Shown piece after piece: positions 44,840-56,465 of a stretch of DNA of 64,000 bases (position 1 is its first letter; each line of letters begins with the position of its first letter). Location: the NCBI RefSeq assembly GCF_037975245.1, contig NC_092568.1, forward strand, positions 32,334,501 to 32,398,500, read 5' to 3'. Both the position numbers and the translations under genes were made by a program. The DNA is from Apostichopus japonicus. Lineage: Eukaryota; Echinodermata; Holothuroidea; Aspidochirotida; Stichopodidae. The notes under the pieces are model-generated. The model saw nothing but the letters and a program-made list of their open reading frames with translations, was not told the DNA's origin and did no database searches.

Positions 44840-47800
44840 GTAAGATATTTACAATATATGAATGTAATGAATTTATTAACATCCATAAGTTTCATGATGA
44901 CTAGCCTAGTTACCATCTTGTCAAATGTATGGAGACTAGATGAAACTGTGTGGATGTGAAATATTCCAAATGCAAAGGAAGATATCTGAAGGTGTGCAAT
45001 TAGCTAATGGTTAATAGCCCCTCCCTAGATGCTAGAGCCCTATTCTGTGTACCTTTGTTTCCCGCAGAGATTTTTCTTTTCACAGTGACATACATTATCT
45101 ATTGTAGGTGGTGGAAATTCAAACATGCTGATTAATTTATTCTGAATAATAAGCATCTTGAATCAGGTCAAATTTTTGTTACCTGATTAGAAGTAAAATT
45201 GGGAAGATCACTTATTGAAGTAAACAGTATAAAGTAACTGATTAATAAAGTAACTGATGAAATGTTACCCTGTAGTTCATGATATAAACAAGGGGCTAAT
45301 AGCCTGTGGTTCTTGGTAATGTGACAAGCACACCACTTATAGCTATGAAGATTTCTTACTTTCCAACTGTTATATTTGAGAATATATTTAATGTTTCTTA
45401 ACATGGTATTCTCTCCTACAGATAATGCTGAACTAATTGCAATCCACAGCTTCTGTAAATCAAAAGACGAAGGACTTGTGATAGCTGTTATTCTAGTAAA
45501 GGTAAAATATCTTCATTCGATTACAAAGCAAGGCTCAGTACTGATCAATGTTAATAACACAACTGATCTGGGATTAAACACTCAGGAATGAAAACTGGGG
45601 CTTTGTTAAAAATTTTGACATAATTTGTTTGCATGACTTTGATTTTAATGAGCAAAATTGTTACTACTTATAGTATGTAATTATTCATAGGATGGGGTCA
45701 ATGACAATGGAAAGAACTTCTTGTTCATACCATTGTTCCTTTACTTTTATTAAATTTATATTTTCTCAAAAGACGGTATGTACTCACTTTTGCGGTATAT
45801 AAGGTATGCTCTTACATTTGCAACACTGTGCCAGGCCATTTTTTATAGACAGCTTATAAACAGCTTAGTCACAATTCATGTTTGGAACTCTTAAACAATG
45901 AACATTGTATACAGTAATACTTCCGAGTTTGACTTTTGTATATACAAGTTTTCTTTGTAGATATTCCAGGTTTTTGCAAAGCTTTTTAATATTGTCTGTT
46001 AATAAACTAGTATCACATATTTTAGGAAATAGAAGTTTTCTGCCAATTCTTTTTCCCTCTACCCCTACCCATCTCAGGATTACAATGCTGCTAAACCTAC
46101 CTACTGTTTGAACATTTATCGCCCTTGGGAGTCTGGCTCAGAATTCAATGTGGAGAGTATTTCAAGTAAGCACAGTCCACCAGATAACGGTAGCACAGTA
46201 ATTGATGACACAGAAAGTCAAAGAAATTGTGAACATTGTTAGTTTAATAATGGTCACCCTGTCTTGTCCTGTAACCTATGTTCAAACTAGAGGTGCAAGC
46301 TACGCAAATTACGCAATTTATGTCAACAAATGCTTCAGAGCGAGCAATAAAGCAGACTTTAAAAATTGATGATATGTGACTTTGTTTCCAGCTTGCATTT
46401 TTAAGTGATGTGGAAATTACAGCAATCCCCATCTTGTATTGCCATGACAGCAAGCATTAAACAGATCAATTCAAGTTGTAACTAATAGTCCATTTCCTCC
46501 ATGGTTAGCAGTTAATATTTTTTTTCTAAAAATCTCTCAACAGAAAATTTTTGCACTCTTGAGTTGGATTCCATTCCATATTTCATTTTCAGTGGCTTGT
46601 AAGTATTGAAATATACAGTAAACATATATAGGTGTATCTAAGCACATATAGTGATTAGTATACACCAGCAGTGACAACGGTTCAACTTTAATGTACATAC
46701 TTAAAGGGTGTGAAGACTCGCGCAAAAGAAACGTCTAATGCCGGTAATGTGACCTAGTTTCGAATGAGGTGTAACAGAATTGTTAGACACCACCATCGAT
46801 CCCAGGAAATACACACACACAGCTTGCTACCATCGGTAATTAGACACAAGTGTACAGTCAAGACAGACAGCTGCGGTCAATATCCACAGCACAATACAGC
46901 GATGGACATCTCAGGTCCAGCTAAAGATAACAAGGTCTCATGTTTCATTACTGTACTGTCTGCATTTTGTAGCGACACAAGAAAGACATCACTTGCAAGC
47001 AACAGAAAGTTAACTTTTGCAGATGGCCGCACGCGGTATGGGGCGAGTCTTCAATACCTTTAATGGAATGTTATAATACATCAAAAAGCATAGAATTGAT
47101 TAGGAATATATATCTAAATAATTTCATGTTCATTGCTACATGCGTAATATCATTCCACCTCCTGCCAGATTCTTGAAAATAAATATTGCAATCTTCTAGA
47201 AAGATACTACGAAATATTTTGATCTCACCAAAGTAGAAGCAGTTAGAGCTTATAATTAGCTTTATCAATAATAGTTTTGCTGCAATTATCATATCCAAAG
47301 TACAGTAGATTAAGTTAGCTAGACTTAGGTGCAATGGCTGTAATAGTTTTGTAGACTAAGGTAATAAGCACTGATGTTTTGTTTTGAAAAAATTCATTTT
47401 CACCACATAAATTTTACTCAAGTTTATTTGTGGTAAGTAACTGTGATGTTAACATAACAAATGAAGAAGTTGCATGAAGCATTTTAAATTTGATAACAGT
47501 TTGTGTCCATCATTACATGTTGTGAATGTAAATATTGAGATATGGTGTTTTTGTCCTTGAGGGCCTACTGTTCTCTATATTGTGCTTGCATTGCTTGTTG
47601 CACACTAGCACATTTGCTTGTAATAGCATGCCACCTATGTGGTTATCTAGTTTGTAACTTTGACAATAAACAAACCCAACTTTGCAAGTTTCAAGTGACT
47701 CACTTTGATGTTGCTATCCAGTTTTGGGTTAAGTCTGACATGAAATGTATCTTTATCATGTAATATTACCAGAAATATTTTATGTTTATTCTTTCTCTTA

Positions 47801-50800
47801 TTGAAGTATAACTAATGAAAAGGAAGACAGAGAAGGGGTAATTCTACTCAGCAACAGCAATAATCAAGTTGTAGTTTATAGAGAGGTTTGTTTATCATTC
47901 ATGATTTCTGCATAATATCAGGTTTTGGCATTATGGATATTACTTTATTAGCCACAGTTTTGAAAGAAAAATGGAAAAATCAATTTGTCAACAAATTTGA
48001 GAAAAATTCTCAATAATGCAAATTTTATAGGTATAAGTTGAACAGAAAATTTCATAGACCTTTTGAGTTATGAAGAGCTGATGGTGAGGTCATAATCATT
48101 TCACCAGCGTAGATAAAAAAGAGTGAATTTCCACAAAGTATCTGGATTCCTTTGATGGGAGTGCCAGGTAGCATCTTTACAAATCTTTATATTCGTCATC
48201 TCGTCAGGGTCCTCTCTTAATTGATTCATCAGTGAGAAGTTTAAAAGTTATTCTGAGATGAGTTATCCATGGAGAAACTCTCTTCAATTTCAATCAATTA
48301 TGAAATGCAATGAAATACTTTGAGAATAGCAAAAAGGTTTGGCATCAAAGAGAGACACTTGAAGAATATGTTCTATGAGATCAATGTGAGTTAATTCTAG
48401 ACAATGTCATGGAGATACATATGCATTTCATGGTAACTCTTGAATTTATACTAGGGTGTGATTCTGCTTTTTTTGCGCAGGATGCAGAAGTTCCTAACAG
48501 ATGGATTCGATACGATGGCCCGGATGCCTTCCCGGAATTTCATGATTTGCCAAGTGTGTAAGTGATTTCAGGAGTTTCAGGTATAAAAACAGTTTTGGAA
48601 TAATTTGGATCCTTTTCAGCATGCTAACATGTTTTGGCAATATGGACTTGCTTTTACAAAGCATATATTTGCTCCTGGATTGTGGATATCTGCTTGATAA
48701 ACAGGATAGGAAGGAGCGAGATTGTATGCCCTGCATGAACTGTAGCAGAAATTTAACAAAGGAGCCTGTTCCTCTGTGATTTGTAATAAACTATCAGTGT
48801 ATTTACATTGGGTACTAAAGTTAGTGAGAATATGTAAATAACAAATGCTTTATTGTTTATTTTTATGCCACTAAGATCATCGTATTTACTGCATTATTAC
48901 ACAGAAGTGTCTAATTAAGTATTATTCCACACAGGGTTATAGCTAGGAGATTGTGAGTGCTGGTTAAATAAATTTGCGAAGCGAAGCTCTCGCATCTCAC
49001 GGCCGGGGTCCAGGGGCCCGCTTAAGGGCCCCTGGTGGGGTCCAGGGGCAACGCCCCGGTGGGGGTCGAGGAGGCGAAGCCCCCTGAAGCCAGAGGGTTT
49101 TCCCCTTTTTGTAAGGGTTTGGAGGGCTAATTTTTATACCATTTTCTTCTAATTTTATCATTCGAAGTTTTATACATTCGAAGTACAAAGTACAGCTAGA
49201 CTTCGTTTTACACTGATTTTAGCTTACTTTTCATGATGATTTTTGCTACTTTTCAGATTTACAATTGGTAAATAACAGAAAAAGGTGACGTTATTATCAT
49301 GTTTTACGGCAAGGAAAAGATAAATTTGTTACTTTTGTTGTATTTCACAAGCATTTTACTATTTTTTTGTGCCGGCCAGTGGACTGTTTATTCAATCCCA
49401 ATGCCGGCCGGCAGGCATGAGTGGCGGTTACCACCGGCCGCCGCCGGCCGGCGTGGCTATAACCCTGATTCCACACCAGATGATCAGACCTGTACATTAC
49501 TCACAGGAAGATAAGGACTCTTCTCCTACAAACATCTCTTGTATCTCTTGTAACCTACCATACACTTGCATTACTACAAAAGTGTCATTTGTTGGGATTG
49601 TTTTACTTAGTTTTTATGTTTTGTTTCGAAATTGTCTTTTAGAAAAAGAAACTGTTTGTAAATGAATCTGCAAAATTATGTTGAATTACAGGATCTTGTG
49701 GTTCCATAGTAAGAATCTAGATAGTAACCAACGGCTTACTGCAATGGGTTGTCAAGATGGTTACCTAAGACTCTGTCTGGTGTCCCTGGAATCAAATAGT
49801 AAGTGTAAGGTTTCTACTAATCAGCTGTTGCACCTATCTTAGCACAGGGTCAGAGTAAACACAAAAACATTGAATATCTCCCTTCCAATTAGTATATGGA
49901 CTAGGAAATCACTCTTCAATTGTATTGAATGATTTTAGGCAGAATTTTAGTGTTTATCTGCATATTCAAACAAAATGTAAAGTTTTGTGAAGTTGCAATT
50001 GTAGTGCTGTCCTCTCGTTTCTTGTGTAGGTTCTGAATAAAGGTAATTTCATATTTTGTGTTTTTATACTAGGTAGTACTGCCACATTAACTGACAAACC
50101 TCAGCTCTTTAATTGACCTTTCTCAAAATGCACCCTTCTTAAAAGTGATACTGCATTGTAACCTGCACTGATGGTTTTTGCTTTTAATAAGATAACTAAC
50201 TCAAATATTTGCCTGAAGTTATGCTTTGATGACTGTGCATATCATTTCACCTGTATAAACAGCTGTCGAGAAAGAATGGGAGTTCCAGCATGATAGCGCC
50301 ATCACCTGTGTTGTTCTCTTCACACCCGAAAGCTGTCAAGCACCTGCCGTTTTACGGGATGGCGGATCTGCCTCAGCCGAGTCACAATTCCATCTGGTAG
50401 TGACCAGTGCAATGGAAATATCGGTGGTATACAGGTAAAGGGAACTTTCAAAGTAAGAGCGAGTCTCTGCTATTATCAGATAATCTTGTAAGTTTGTAGG
50501 AACATAGAGTACACAGTGAAAGAATAAATAAAGAGTTACAGAGAGCATAAATCAATGTATAGTTATTACTGTTAGAAGGTAGGACCAAGAGCAGCTAAGG
50601 GTAACTTCTGTTTCATAGACCAGATCCAGTATATGACATGGATGCACTGGTCTTTCAAAGGCATAGGAGCTCAATTTGAGTTTAGCATTAATTAGATGCA
50701 TGCTAACACTGTGAAGATAGTATCAGGTTTTGCATACTTTATTCTTTATTGTCCAACCAAAGCCATCCTTGCACTTGTCAGTGGATTTAAAGTAACAGCA

Positions 50801-53800
50801 TTTAACCTTTACTATTAGCCTGTTGGATTTTCTACTGGGTGTGTAATCAGCATACAAAACACATACCTAGGTTATAATCTAAGGAGCAACCAGCAGATTT
50901 TCTTCCAAGGTCAACCCCATTCATTAGGCTTGTATACTACTTTGTAGTTTGACTGGTCACTAAATGAGGGTGAATCTGTCTTTCAGTCTTGTTTTGGTTG
51001 TTAGTATAACCCTCATTGTTTTAATTAATAACAGGAATGTATTGGAGAATGGCTTCACAGAACAACTCCTGCTTGAAGACAGTGATAAGTACGACTGTAC
51101 CTTATGTGCTTGTGTAGCAGACATAGACTGGGATGGAGAGAATGAAATATTAATAGGAACGTATGGACAGGTAAGCACTTCATACAATCAAGAATACATG
51201 CGTTATATTTATTAATGTGACTAGTTTGTGTATCAATTTGGATTTCATGATTCATGTATTTATTAATGTGACTAGAATGTATTTATTAGTGTGACTAGTT
51301 TGTGTATCTGTTTGGCTTTCATGACTCATGTATTTATTAATGTGACTAGTTTGTGTATCTGTTTGGCTTTCATTACTCATGTATTTATTAATGTGACTAG
51401 TTTGTGTATCTGTTTGGATTTCATGATTCATGTATTTATTAATGTGACTAGAATGTATTTATTAGTGTGACTAGTTTGTGTATCTGTTTGGCTTTCATGA
51501 CTCATGTATTTATTAATGTGACTAGTTTGTGTATCTGTTTGGCTTTCATTACTCATGTATTTATTAATGTGACTAGTTTGTGTATCTGTTTGGCTTTCAT
51601 GACTCATGTATTTATTAATGTGACAAGAATGTATTTATTAATGTGACTAGTTTGTGTATCTGTTTGGCTTTCATGACTCATGTATTTATTAATGTGACAA
51701 GAATGTATTTATTAATGAGACTAGTTTGTGTATCTGTTTGGCTTTCATGGTTTATGTATTTATGAATGTGACAAGAATGTATTTACTAATGTGACTAGTT
51801 TGTGTATCTGTTTGGCTTTCATGGTTTATGTATTTATGAATGTGACAAGAATGTATTTACTAATGTGACTAGTTTGTGTATCTGTTTGGCTTTCATGACT
51901 CATGTATTAGGCTTGCACGGTAAACCGGTTTTAGTACCGAAACCGGTTTTTTCCAACCGAATTTCGGTACTATTTTTTATTTTAAGAAAACCGAAAAACC
52001 GAAAAAAACGGAAAAACCGAAATGTGAATTGCAAATACTGGAAAAAACAAAGTTTGTTGACTTTGGTTTCTCCTATTTACTGTTCTTTTTGCAATATGAA
52101 AGTAAATTGCAACAAGAGAAAGCTTTTCTGAAAGACGACATTGTCAGCTACGATCGGCACACGCCATAACCAGTGCTTGAGGGTGGATAGCTAGGCCTAA
52201 CATTAGGCTATGCAGCCCTTATATGCATGCATCAGTTAGGTACCTTGTAGTAACTGACCTTGGTGGCCAACGTTAGTAGTTGTGAGAAGTACACACTCAA
52301 ATGACGAGATGCAGTTCATATCCGACGTGTTTGTCCTCTTTGTTTTGTTCTTATTATTCAACTTCAATTTAATAGTAGAGGATATGGAGAAAATCTTTTC
52401 AAACACATTGATCACAGTTCGTGTTCAAAAAATGAACGTTAAAACTTGAAAGGTACATTGCGCAATCCACAATACCATACGACATGTACAGTAGCAGGGG
52501 GGGTGGGGCTCTGGGAGTTTAACAACTAAGATGCAACAAGTAACATTAGAACAATCAACAATCACAGGGGGGGGCTCTGAGTTTAACAAGTAAGATGCAA
52601 CAAGTAACTTTAGAACAATCACGGGGGGGGGGGCTCTGAGTTTAACAACTAAGATGCAACAAGTAACATTAGAACAATCACAGTCCATTATTGACAAGAG
52701 ACACCTGGCGTCAGGCTTGAGTCAAGGAATATTAAAGGAGTAAAAATGTTGCATACATGGCTGGAAATTACAGATGCTGCTGTTGGGACAATTCTCCTTT
52801 GTACGCTAATAGATTTTATTTTCTTTGTAAGTTTCCTTTAAACATTTCTTCTTATCAGTTATCAGACAAGGCGTCTCTCAGTTGGTTTTTCGTTTGCGTT
52901 GAAGAACACATGTTTCCAACTTAAACGTTAACAATTTATATTCTTTGCCGACCTAATCCCCGCTTTTGCCAGGGATATTTTTCAACTTGTACTTGAAAGT
53001 GTAGACGGTATATTCTCTTCACTCCTTGAAGAGAAATTTATTTTACCGCCAAGATACCACCCGCGAACATGGCTAGAGGGCCGAGCGTAATACGCTCGGC
53101 CCTCATCTCCGAAAATATAACATATAATATTACATTTAACATGAATGTGATATTTTTTTTCTGAACACGAAATTGAACTTCGTGAGGTACAGTAAACACA
53201 AGACAAACGATACGTGTACGTGATGTTAAAACTTTAAGAAAAAATTTTACTAACACATATCTTTTCGACATATTTACTTCAGTTTAGTTAACGTGGGTTA
53301 TAATATGAGAGTCGTGAAGGCAGTAACATTTCTTGAATTTATTCTTCTTAGTTTTAACAATTTACTGCGAATGAACATACTTGAACACGCTGTTGGTAAA
53401 GCTTCAAAAATACGCATCTTAGCGATCGAGATTTGGATGGTTTCAATGCAATTTGGGAGGGGGAAAAACCGGTTTTTGAGCCAGATTCGGTTTTTTGCTA
53501 GAGAAAAACCGGTTGTAAGTTTTCACGAAACCGTGCAAGCTTATCATGTATTTATTAATGTGACAAGAATGTATTTATTAATGTGACTAGTTTGTGTATC
53601 TGTTTGGCTTTCATGACTCATGTATTTATTAATGTGACTAGTTTGTGTATCTGTTTGGCTTTCATGACTCATGTATTTATTAATGTGACAAGAATGTATT
53701 TATTAATGTGACTAGTTTGTGTATCTGTTTGGCTTTCATGACTCATGTATTTATTAATGTGACAAGAATGTATTTATTAATGAGACTAGTTTGTGTATCT

Positions 53801-55904
53801 GTTTGGCTTTCATGGTTTATGTATTTATGAATGTGACAAGAATGTATTTACTAATGTGACTAGTTTGTGTATCTGTTTGGCTTTCATGATTTATGTATTT
53901 ATGAATGTGACAAGAATGTATTTACTAATGTGACTAGTTTGTGTATCTGTTTGGCTTTCATGGTTTATGTATTTATGAATGTGACAAGAATGTATTTACT
54001 AATGTGACTAGTTTGTGTATCTGTTTGGCTTTCATGGTTTATGTATTTATGAATGTGACAAGAATGTATTTACTAATGTGACTAGTTTGTGTATCTGTTT
54101 GGCTTTCATGGTTTATGTATTTATGAATGTGACAAGAATGTATTTACTAATGTGACTAGTTTGTGTATCTGTTTGGCTTTCATGGTTTATGTATTTATGA
54201 ATGTGACAAGAATGTATTTACTAATGTGACTAGTTTGTGTATCTGTTTGGCTTTCATGGTTTATGTATTTATGAATGTGACAAGAATGTATTTACTAATG
54301 TGACTAGTTTGTGTATCTGTTTGGCTTTCATGGTTTATGTATTTATGAATGTGACAAGAATGTATTTATTAATGTGACTAGTTTGTGTATCTGTTTGGCT
54401 TTCATGGTTTATGTATTTATGAATGTGACCAGTAAATGTTTCTGTTTGAATTCCTTTTTTTTTTTTTCACTGTATTTATTTACAATACCGTAACACATAA
54501 TACAAAAGAATCAGCAAAAAGACTTGCATAAGAAGCTTACATAAAGAAATCATAGAAGTCGTTAAGGTTACACAAATTGGTGTTTTGCCTGTTTGGATTT
54601 CAAGGCTCATGCTTTTAATGTGATTATTAGTTTTGCACATCTCAAAATACATATTAAGACCCCAAAACTCACACTTTGGGAAGTTTCAGGGTCTTGTTAA
54701 ACCATTATGCCATAATGATTTGCATTTCAAGAAATCAGTGAGTGTTTTTCAGATGACTATATAAATAATTGGTTTGCATTTGTACTGCAGGAGCTGTTAG
54801 CCTACAAGTTCAAGGAAACTCCAGAAAACAGTGTTGTTGAACCATCAACACCAGAAAATCCAACCAATCAACAATCAGCAGAAGAAAGCACTCAAGACAA
54901 TGAGGCCTTGCGTACAAACACTCAAATTAAGTCCTCTTACGAGCTAACGTGGAGGAGAAGTTTTGGGCATCCATTACTCACCATGCAATATATGGATGTA
55001 ACTGGAGATGGATTGTGTGAGCTGGTGGTAGTCTCAACGAAAGGGATTCATATCTTGCAGGTACTACTGTATATCATACCAATTTTTAGTCTTCTGCATA
55101 TTTGAAATAAAAACACTCCCTGATGTTTGCTCCCCTAACTTACTATACCAACTCCTAGACACATCCTAAATTCGCAATATAATATTGTGATTATCATCAT
55201 GGTACTACAATTCATAGCCAATCAGTAACGACAACTCCATATACCAAACAAACAATGATCTTAGCAGACTTTTTATCTCACTCCATTTTTGCAATATGAT
55301 TGCATATTTTGTTATATTTTATATAAAAGCCTACTGCTCTATGGTTCTACTACTATAGAAAGTAAGAGTCCATTCCTAAGCTGTCAGAAACAGCAACACT
55401 CTGTAGACCAAAAGCAAGTGATGATTTAAGTGGACCACTTATTTCAGTATGATCACATATTTTGTGTATTTCATATAAAGGCCTACTGCGCTATAACATT
55501 TCTTGTTGAGGAGAATTTAGACGAAATTTAATCTGAGAATTATCAAGTGTTGTAACTGCAGATACAGTTTCCTGTCTCCTGTAACAGTTGAGGGTTAGTA
55601 AAACATTGTGTTTTCACCTAGACACAACTCATGCATCCCTTCCTGTTAACTTAATGCAGACATTTCTGCTGGGGTAATTATTCATGTTATCCAACAGTTG
55701 TTGTAAAACCAAAAGATTTAATCTACAGAAGTAAACCTCATTAGCATGTTTATCCTTGGCAGTATTATCTTATTCTTAGCTCAAAAGATTTCCTTTGACT
55801 TACTCTTTGGTTATTTTATTCCATAGCACAATTTATCTATAGCTGCAGAAGTTCTCCTAAAGCGCTTGATGGCCAAAGATGAGGAGAGGCAGCCAAAGGG
55901 ATGA
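44614..55904 (+). CDS. KPTN: Kaptin, KICSTOR complex subunit (11 exons)
   Basis: Kaptin with ITFG2, KICS2 and SZT2 forms KICSTOR, which holds GATOR1 on lysosomes so that amino-acid lack shuts off mTORC1. The exons are 44614-44839, 45422-45501, 46078-46165, 46544-46598, 47807-47885, 48481-48557, 49692-49798, 50263-50434, 51035-51170, 54791-55060 and 55827-55904. They total 1368 nt, or 455 residues; human has 436. The start at 44614 has the ideal context ACCATGG. Landmarks are KSNVYLLA (human QSNVYGLA), LNIYRPWESGSEFNVESI, LTAMGCQDGYLRL, LENGFTEQLLLEDSDKYD, and two FG-GAP-like loops, DIDWDGENE (324-332) and DVTGDGLCE (409-417). The fold is expected to be a beta-propeller. Residues 345-380 are a Pro, Glu and Gln rich insert longer than in human. 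Introns 6 and 9 carry transposons. Confidence 0.94.
45422..45501 (+). CDS. KPTN: Kaptin exon 2
   Basis: 80 nt, acceptor TCCTACAG, donor GTAAAA. It encodes NAELIAIHSFCKSKDEGLVI and AVILVK, matching human DAEIVSIDTFNKS and GLVVGITFIK. Confidence 0.93.
46078..46165 (+). CDS. KPTN: Kaptin exon 3
   Basis: 88 nt, acceptor CATCTCAG, donor GTAAGC. It encodes PTYCLNIYRPWESGSEFNVE, matching human PFLNIYCDYEPGSEYNLD. Confidence 0.93.
46544..46598 (+). CDS. KPTN: Kaptin exon 4 (short)
   Basis: 55 nt, acceptor TCTCAACAG, donor GTAAGT. It encodes NFCTLELDSIPYFIFSG, corresponding to human SCLNLELQFTPFQLCHA. The phases join exons 3 and 5. Confidence 0.85.
46701..47063. mobile_element. TTAA-bounded MITE, copy 2
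   Basis: 355 bp between TTAA at 46701-46704 and 47060-47063, inverted relative to copy 1 (5480-5846). Shared blocks include AATGCCGGTAAT, CTAGTTTCGAATGAGGTGTA, GGACATCTCAGGTCCAGCTA and GAAAGTTAACTTTTGCAGAT with small changes. It lies in kaptin intron 4. The 99-codon frame inside it is a chance reading of the element. Confidence 0.88.
47064..47806 (+). other. Rest of kaptin intron 4
   Basis: AT-rich; nothing recognisable after the MITE. Confidence 0.5.
47807..47885 (+). CDS. KPTN: Kaptin exon 5
   Basis: 79 nt, acceptor TATTGAAG, donor GTTTGT. It encodes EGVILLSNSNNQVVVYRE, matching human ETVFLLSGNDPAIHLYKE. Confidence 0.9.
48481..48557 (+). CDS. KPTN: Kaptin exon 6
   Basis: 77 nt, acceptor TTGCGCAG, donor GTAAGT. 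It encodes DAEVPNRWIRYDGPDAFPEF and HDLPSV, the variable loop before human VLWLDVHNF. Support is mainly splice sites, phase and position. Confidence 0.85.
48932..49467. mobile_element. hAT-type element with perfect 8-bp TSD
   Basis: 536 bp in kaptin intron 6. The ends are CAGGGTTATAGC and its exact inverse GCTATAACCCTG, flanked by identical ATTCCACA at 48924-48931 and 49468-49475. Subterminal GC-rich hairpins are strong: CCAGGGGCCC/GGGCCCCTGG with a 6-nt loop at 49010-49035, and clustered GCCGGCCGG palindromes at 49371-49453. No transposase frame. Confidence 0.92.
49692..49798 (+). CDS. KPTN: Kaptin exon 7
   Basis: 107 nt, acceptor AATTACAG, donor GTAAGT. It encodes ILWFHSKNLDSNQRLTAMGC and QDGYLRLCLVSLESN, matching human VLWLDVHNF and LSALGCQSGYVRVAHV. 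Confidence 0.93.
50263..50434 (+). CDS. KPTN: Kaptin exon 8
   Basis: 172 nt, acceptor ATAAACAG, donor GTAAAG. It encodes WEFQHDSAITCVVLFTPESC and FHLVVTSAMEISVVYR, matching human LQDGPISRVIVFS and YSVLVASMLEPAVVYR. Confidence 0.93.
51035..51170 (+). CDS. KPTN: Kaptin exon 9 (FG-GAP-like loop)
   Basis: 136 nt, acceptor AATAACAG, donor GTAAGC. It encodes NGFTEQLLLEDSDKYDCTLC and VADIDWDGENEILIGTYGQ, the best-conserved part (human [20 protein letters not shown]). Confidence 0.97.
51215..51907. repeat. Kaptin intron 9 minisatellite, left part
   Basis: Tandem copies of a 51-bp unit containing ACTAGTTTGTGTATCTGTTT. Some carry an extra 23-bp subunit with TGTGACAAGAATGTATTTA, giving a 74-bp composite unit. 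The array is split by the hAT element at 51908-53543 and resumes after it. Confidence 0.93.
51908..53543. mobile_element. hAT-type element inserted inside the minisatellite
   Basis: 1636 bp with termini TAGGCTTGCACGGT and, inverted, TAAGCTTGCACGGT (13 of 14). It is flanked by identical TCATGTAT at 51900-51907 and 53544-53551. The subterminal regions are rich in AACCGGTTT and ACCGAAA motifs. Inside are three copies of a repeat of about 60 bp (52494-52680; core CTCTGAGTTTAACAACTAAG) and a 29-bp near-perfect palindrome at 53076-53104. No transposase is encoded. Confidence 0.92.
53076..53104. repeat. 29-bp palindrome inside the hAT element
   Basis: Arms GAGGGCCGAGCGTA and TACGCTCGGCCCTC are exact inverses around a single A. 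Such a perfect palindrome could extrude as a hairpin. Confidence 0.9.
53552..54430. repeat. Kaptin intron 9 minisatellite, right part
   Basis: Continuation of the 51/74-bp array. From about 53810 the 74-bp unit repeats regularly (starts 53961, 54035) with almost no change, so this half has expanded recently. Confidence 0.93.
54791..55060 (+). CDS. KPTN: Kaptin exon 10 (FG-GAP-like loop)
   Basis: 90 codons in phase 0, acceptor TACTGCAG, donor GTACTA. It encodes ELLAYKFKE, a Pro, Glu and Gln rich insert (residues about 345-380), then YELTWRRSFGHPLLTMQYMD and VTGDGLCELVVVSTKGIHIL. Human has [23 protein letters not shown]. Confidence 0.97.
55061..55826 (+). other. Kaptin intron 10
   Basis: 766 bp. 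A loose internal duplication (CATATTTTGT, then ATATAAA and GCCTACTGC, near 55300-55345 and 55450-55495) is the only structure seen. Confidence 0.5.
55827..55904 (+). CDS. KPTN: Kaptin exon 11 (C-terminus)
   Basis: 78 nt ending in TGA, acceptor TTCCATAG. It encodes HNLSIAAEVLLKRLMAKDEE and a short basic end; human has [20 protein letters not shown]. It forms a C-terminal helix. Confidence 0.93.
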   Translation, partial: HNLSIAAEVLLKRLMAKDEERQPKG

Positions 55905-56465
55905 AGGAAGGATTTAATGAGCAACAGGATTGGTATTCTTCTTCATCTGGATACAATGCCTAAACAGCTTCATACCAACAGTGAGGCAAATGGAAATAAT
56001 GATGAAATATGACGAAAGTATCAGTAACAGATCCAGCATCAACTTCACTTGAGAAAGTGTCATTTGAAGTGAGCTTCACATGGATTTATTCACTGTGAGA
56101 TGCACAACTGTTTACTAGTCACACTTTGAACATATAACAAAACAGATTGGTTACAAGGAACAGCTCTTTGTTTATAAGAATTATTTCAGAGGCAGAGCTA
56201 TTTTTGATCATGAAGAGAATGTTAATCTTAGCATGCTGGTGGATTGTCCATTCCATTCTTATGTGCAGCTTTTGTTTTCTTTTAACAGAAGAACTGATTT
56301 ATTTTTGTGGAACTGATATGGTCTTTGCATAGTTGGAAGTTGGGACAAATATGCAATTGAAGAAGAAGAATCTATAAAGGATAGTGTGAGAATAAGCCCA
56401 AGTACTAAAGTGATTTGCCTTTGTGAAGAAATCAAGGACATATCATATGAGTGTGATGTAATAAA
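55905..56465 (+). other. Kaptin 3' UTR
   Basis: About 0.56 kb from the stop to AATAAA at 56460-56465. No coding signal. Confidence 0.55.
56460..56465 (+). promoter_or_regulatory. Poly(A) signal AATAAA, kaptin
   Basis: First canonical hexamer after the kaptin stop. Confidence 0.55.

Noticed and set aside
45691-45755. Possible alternative kaptin exon reading DGVNDNGKNFLF after an AG
   Set aside because: It vaguely resembles the human segment DSGDKGSPFLN, but no donor site occurs before a stop codon, and exon 3 at 46078 aligns better and joins in phase.
46764-47063. 99-codon ORF
   Set aside because: It lies wholly inside the TTAA MITE and is not kept in the other copy.
52425-52697. 90-codon ORF with repeated CSNVTCCILVVK blocks
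   Set aside because: The repeats come from the tandem repeat of about 60 bp inside the hAT element; no transposase similarity.
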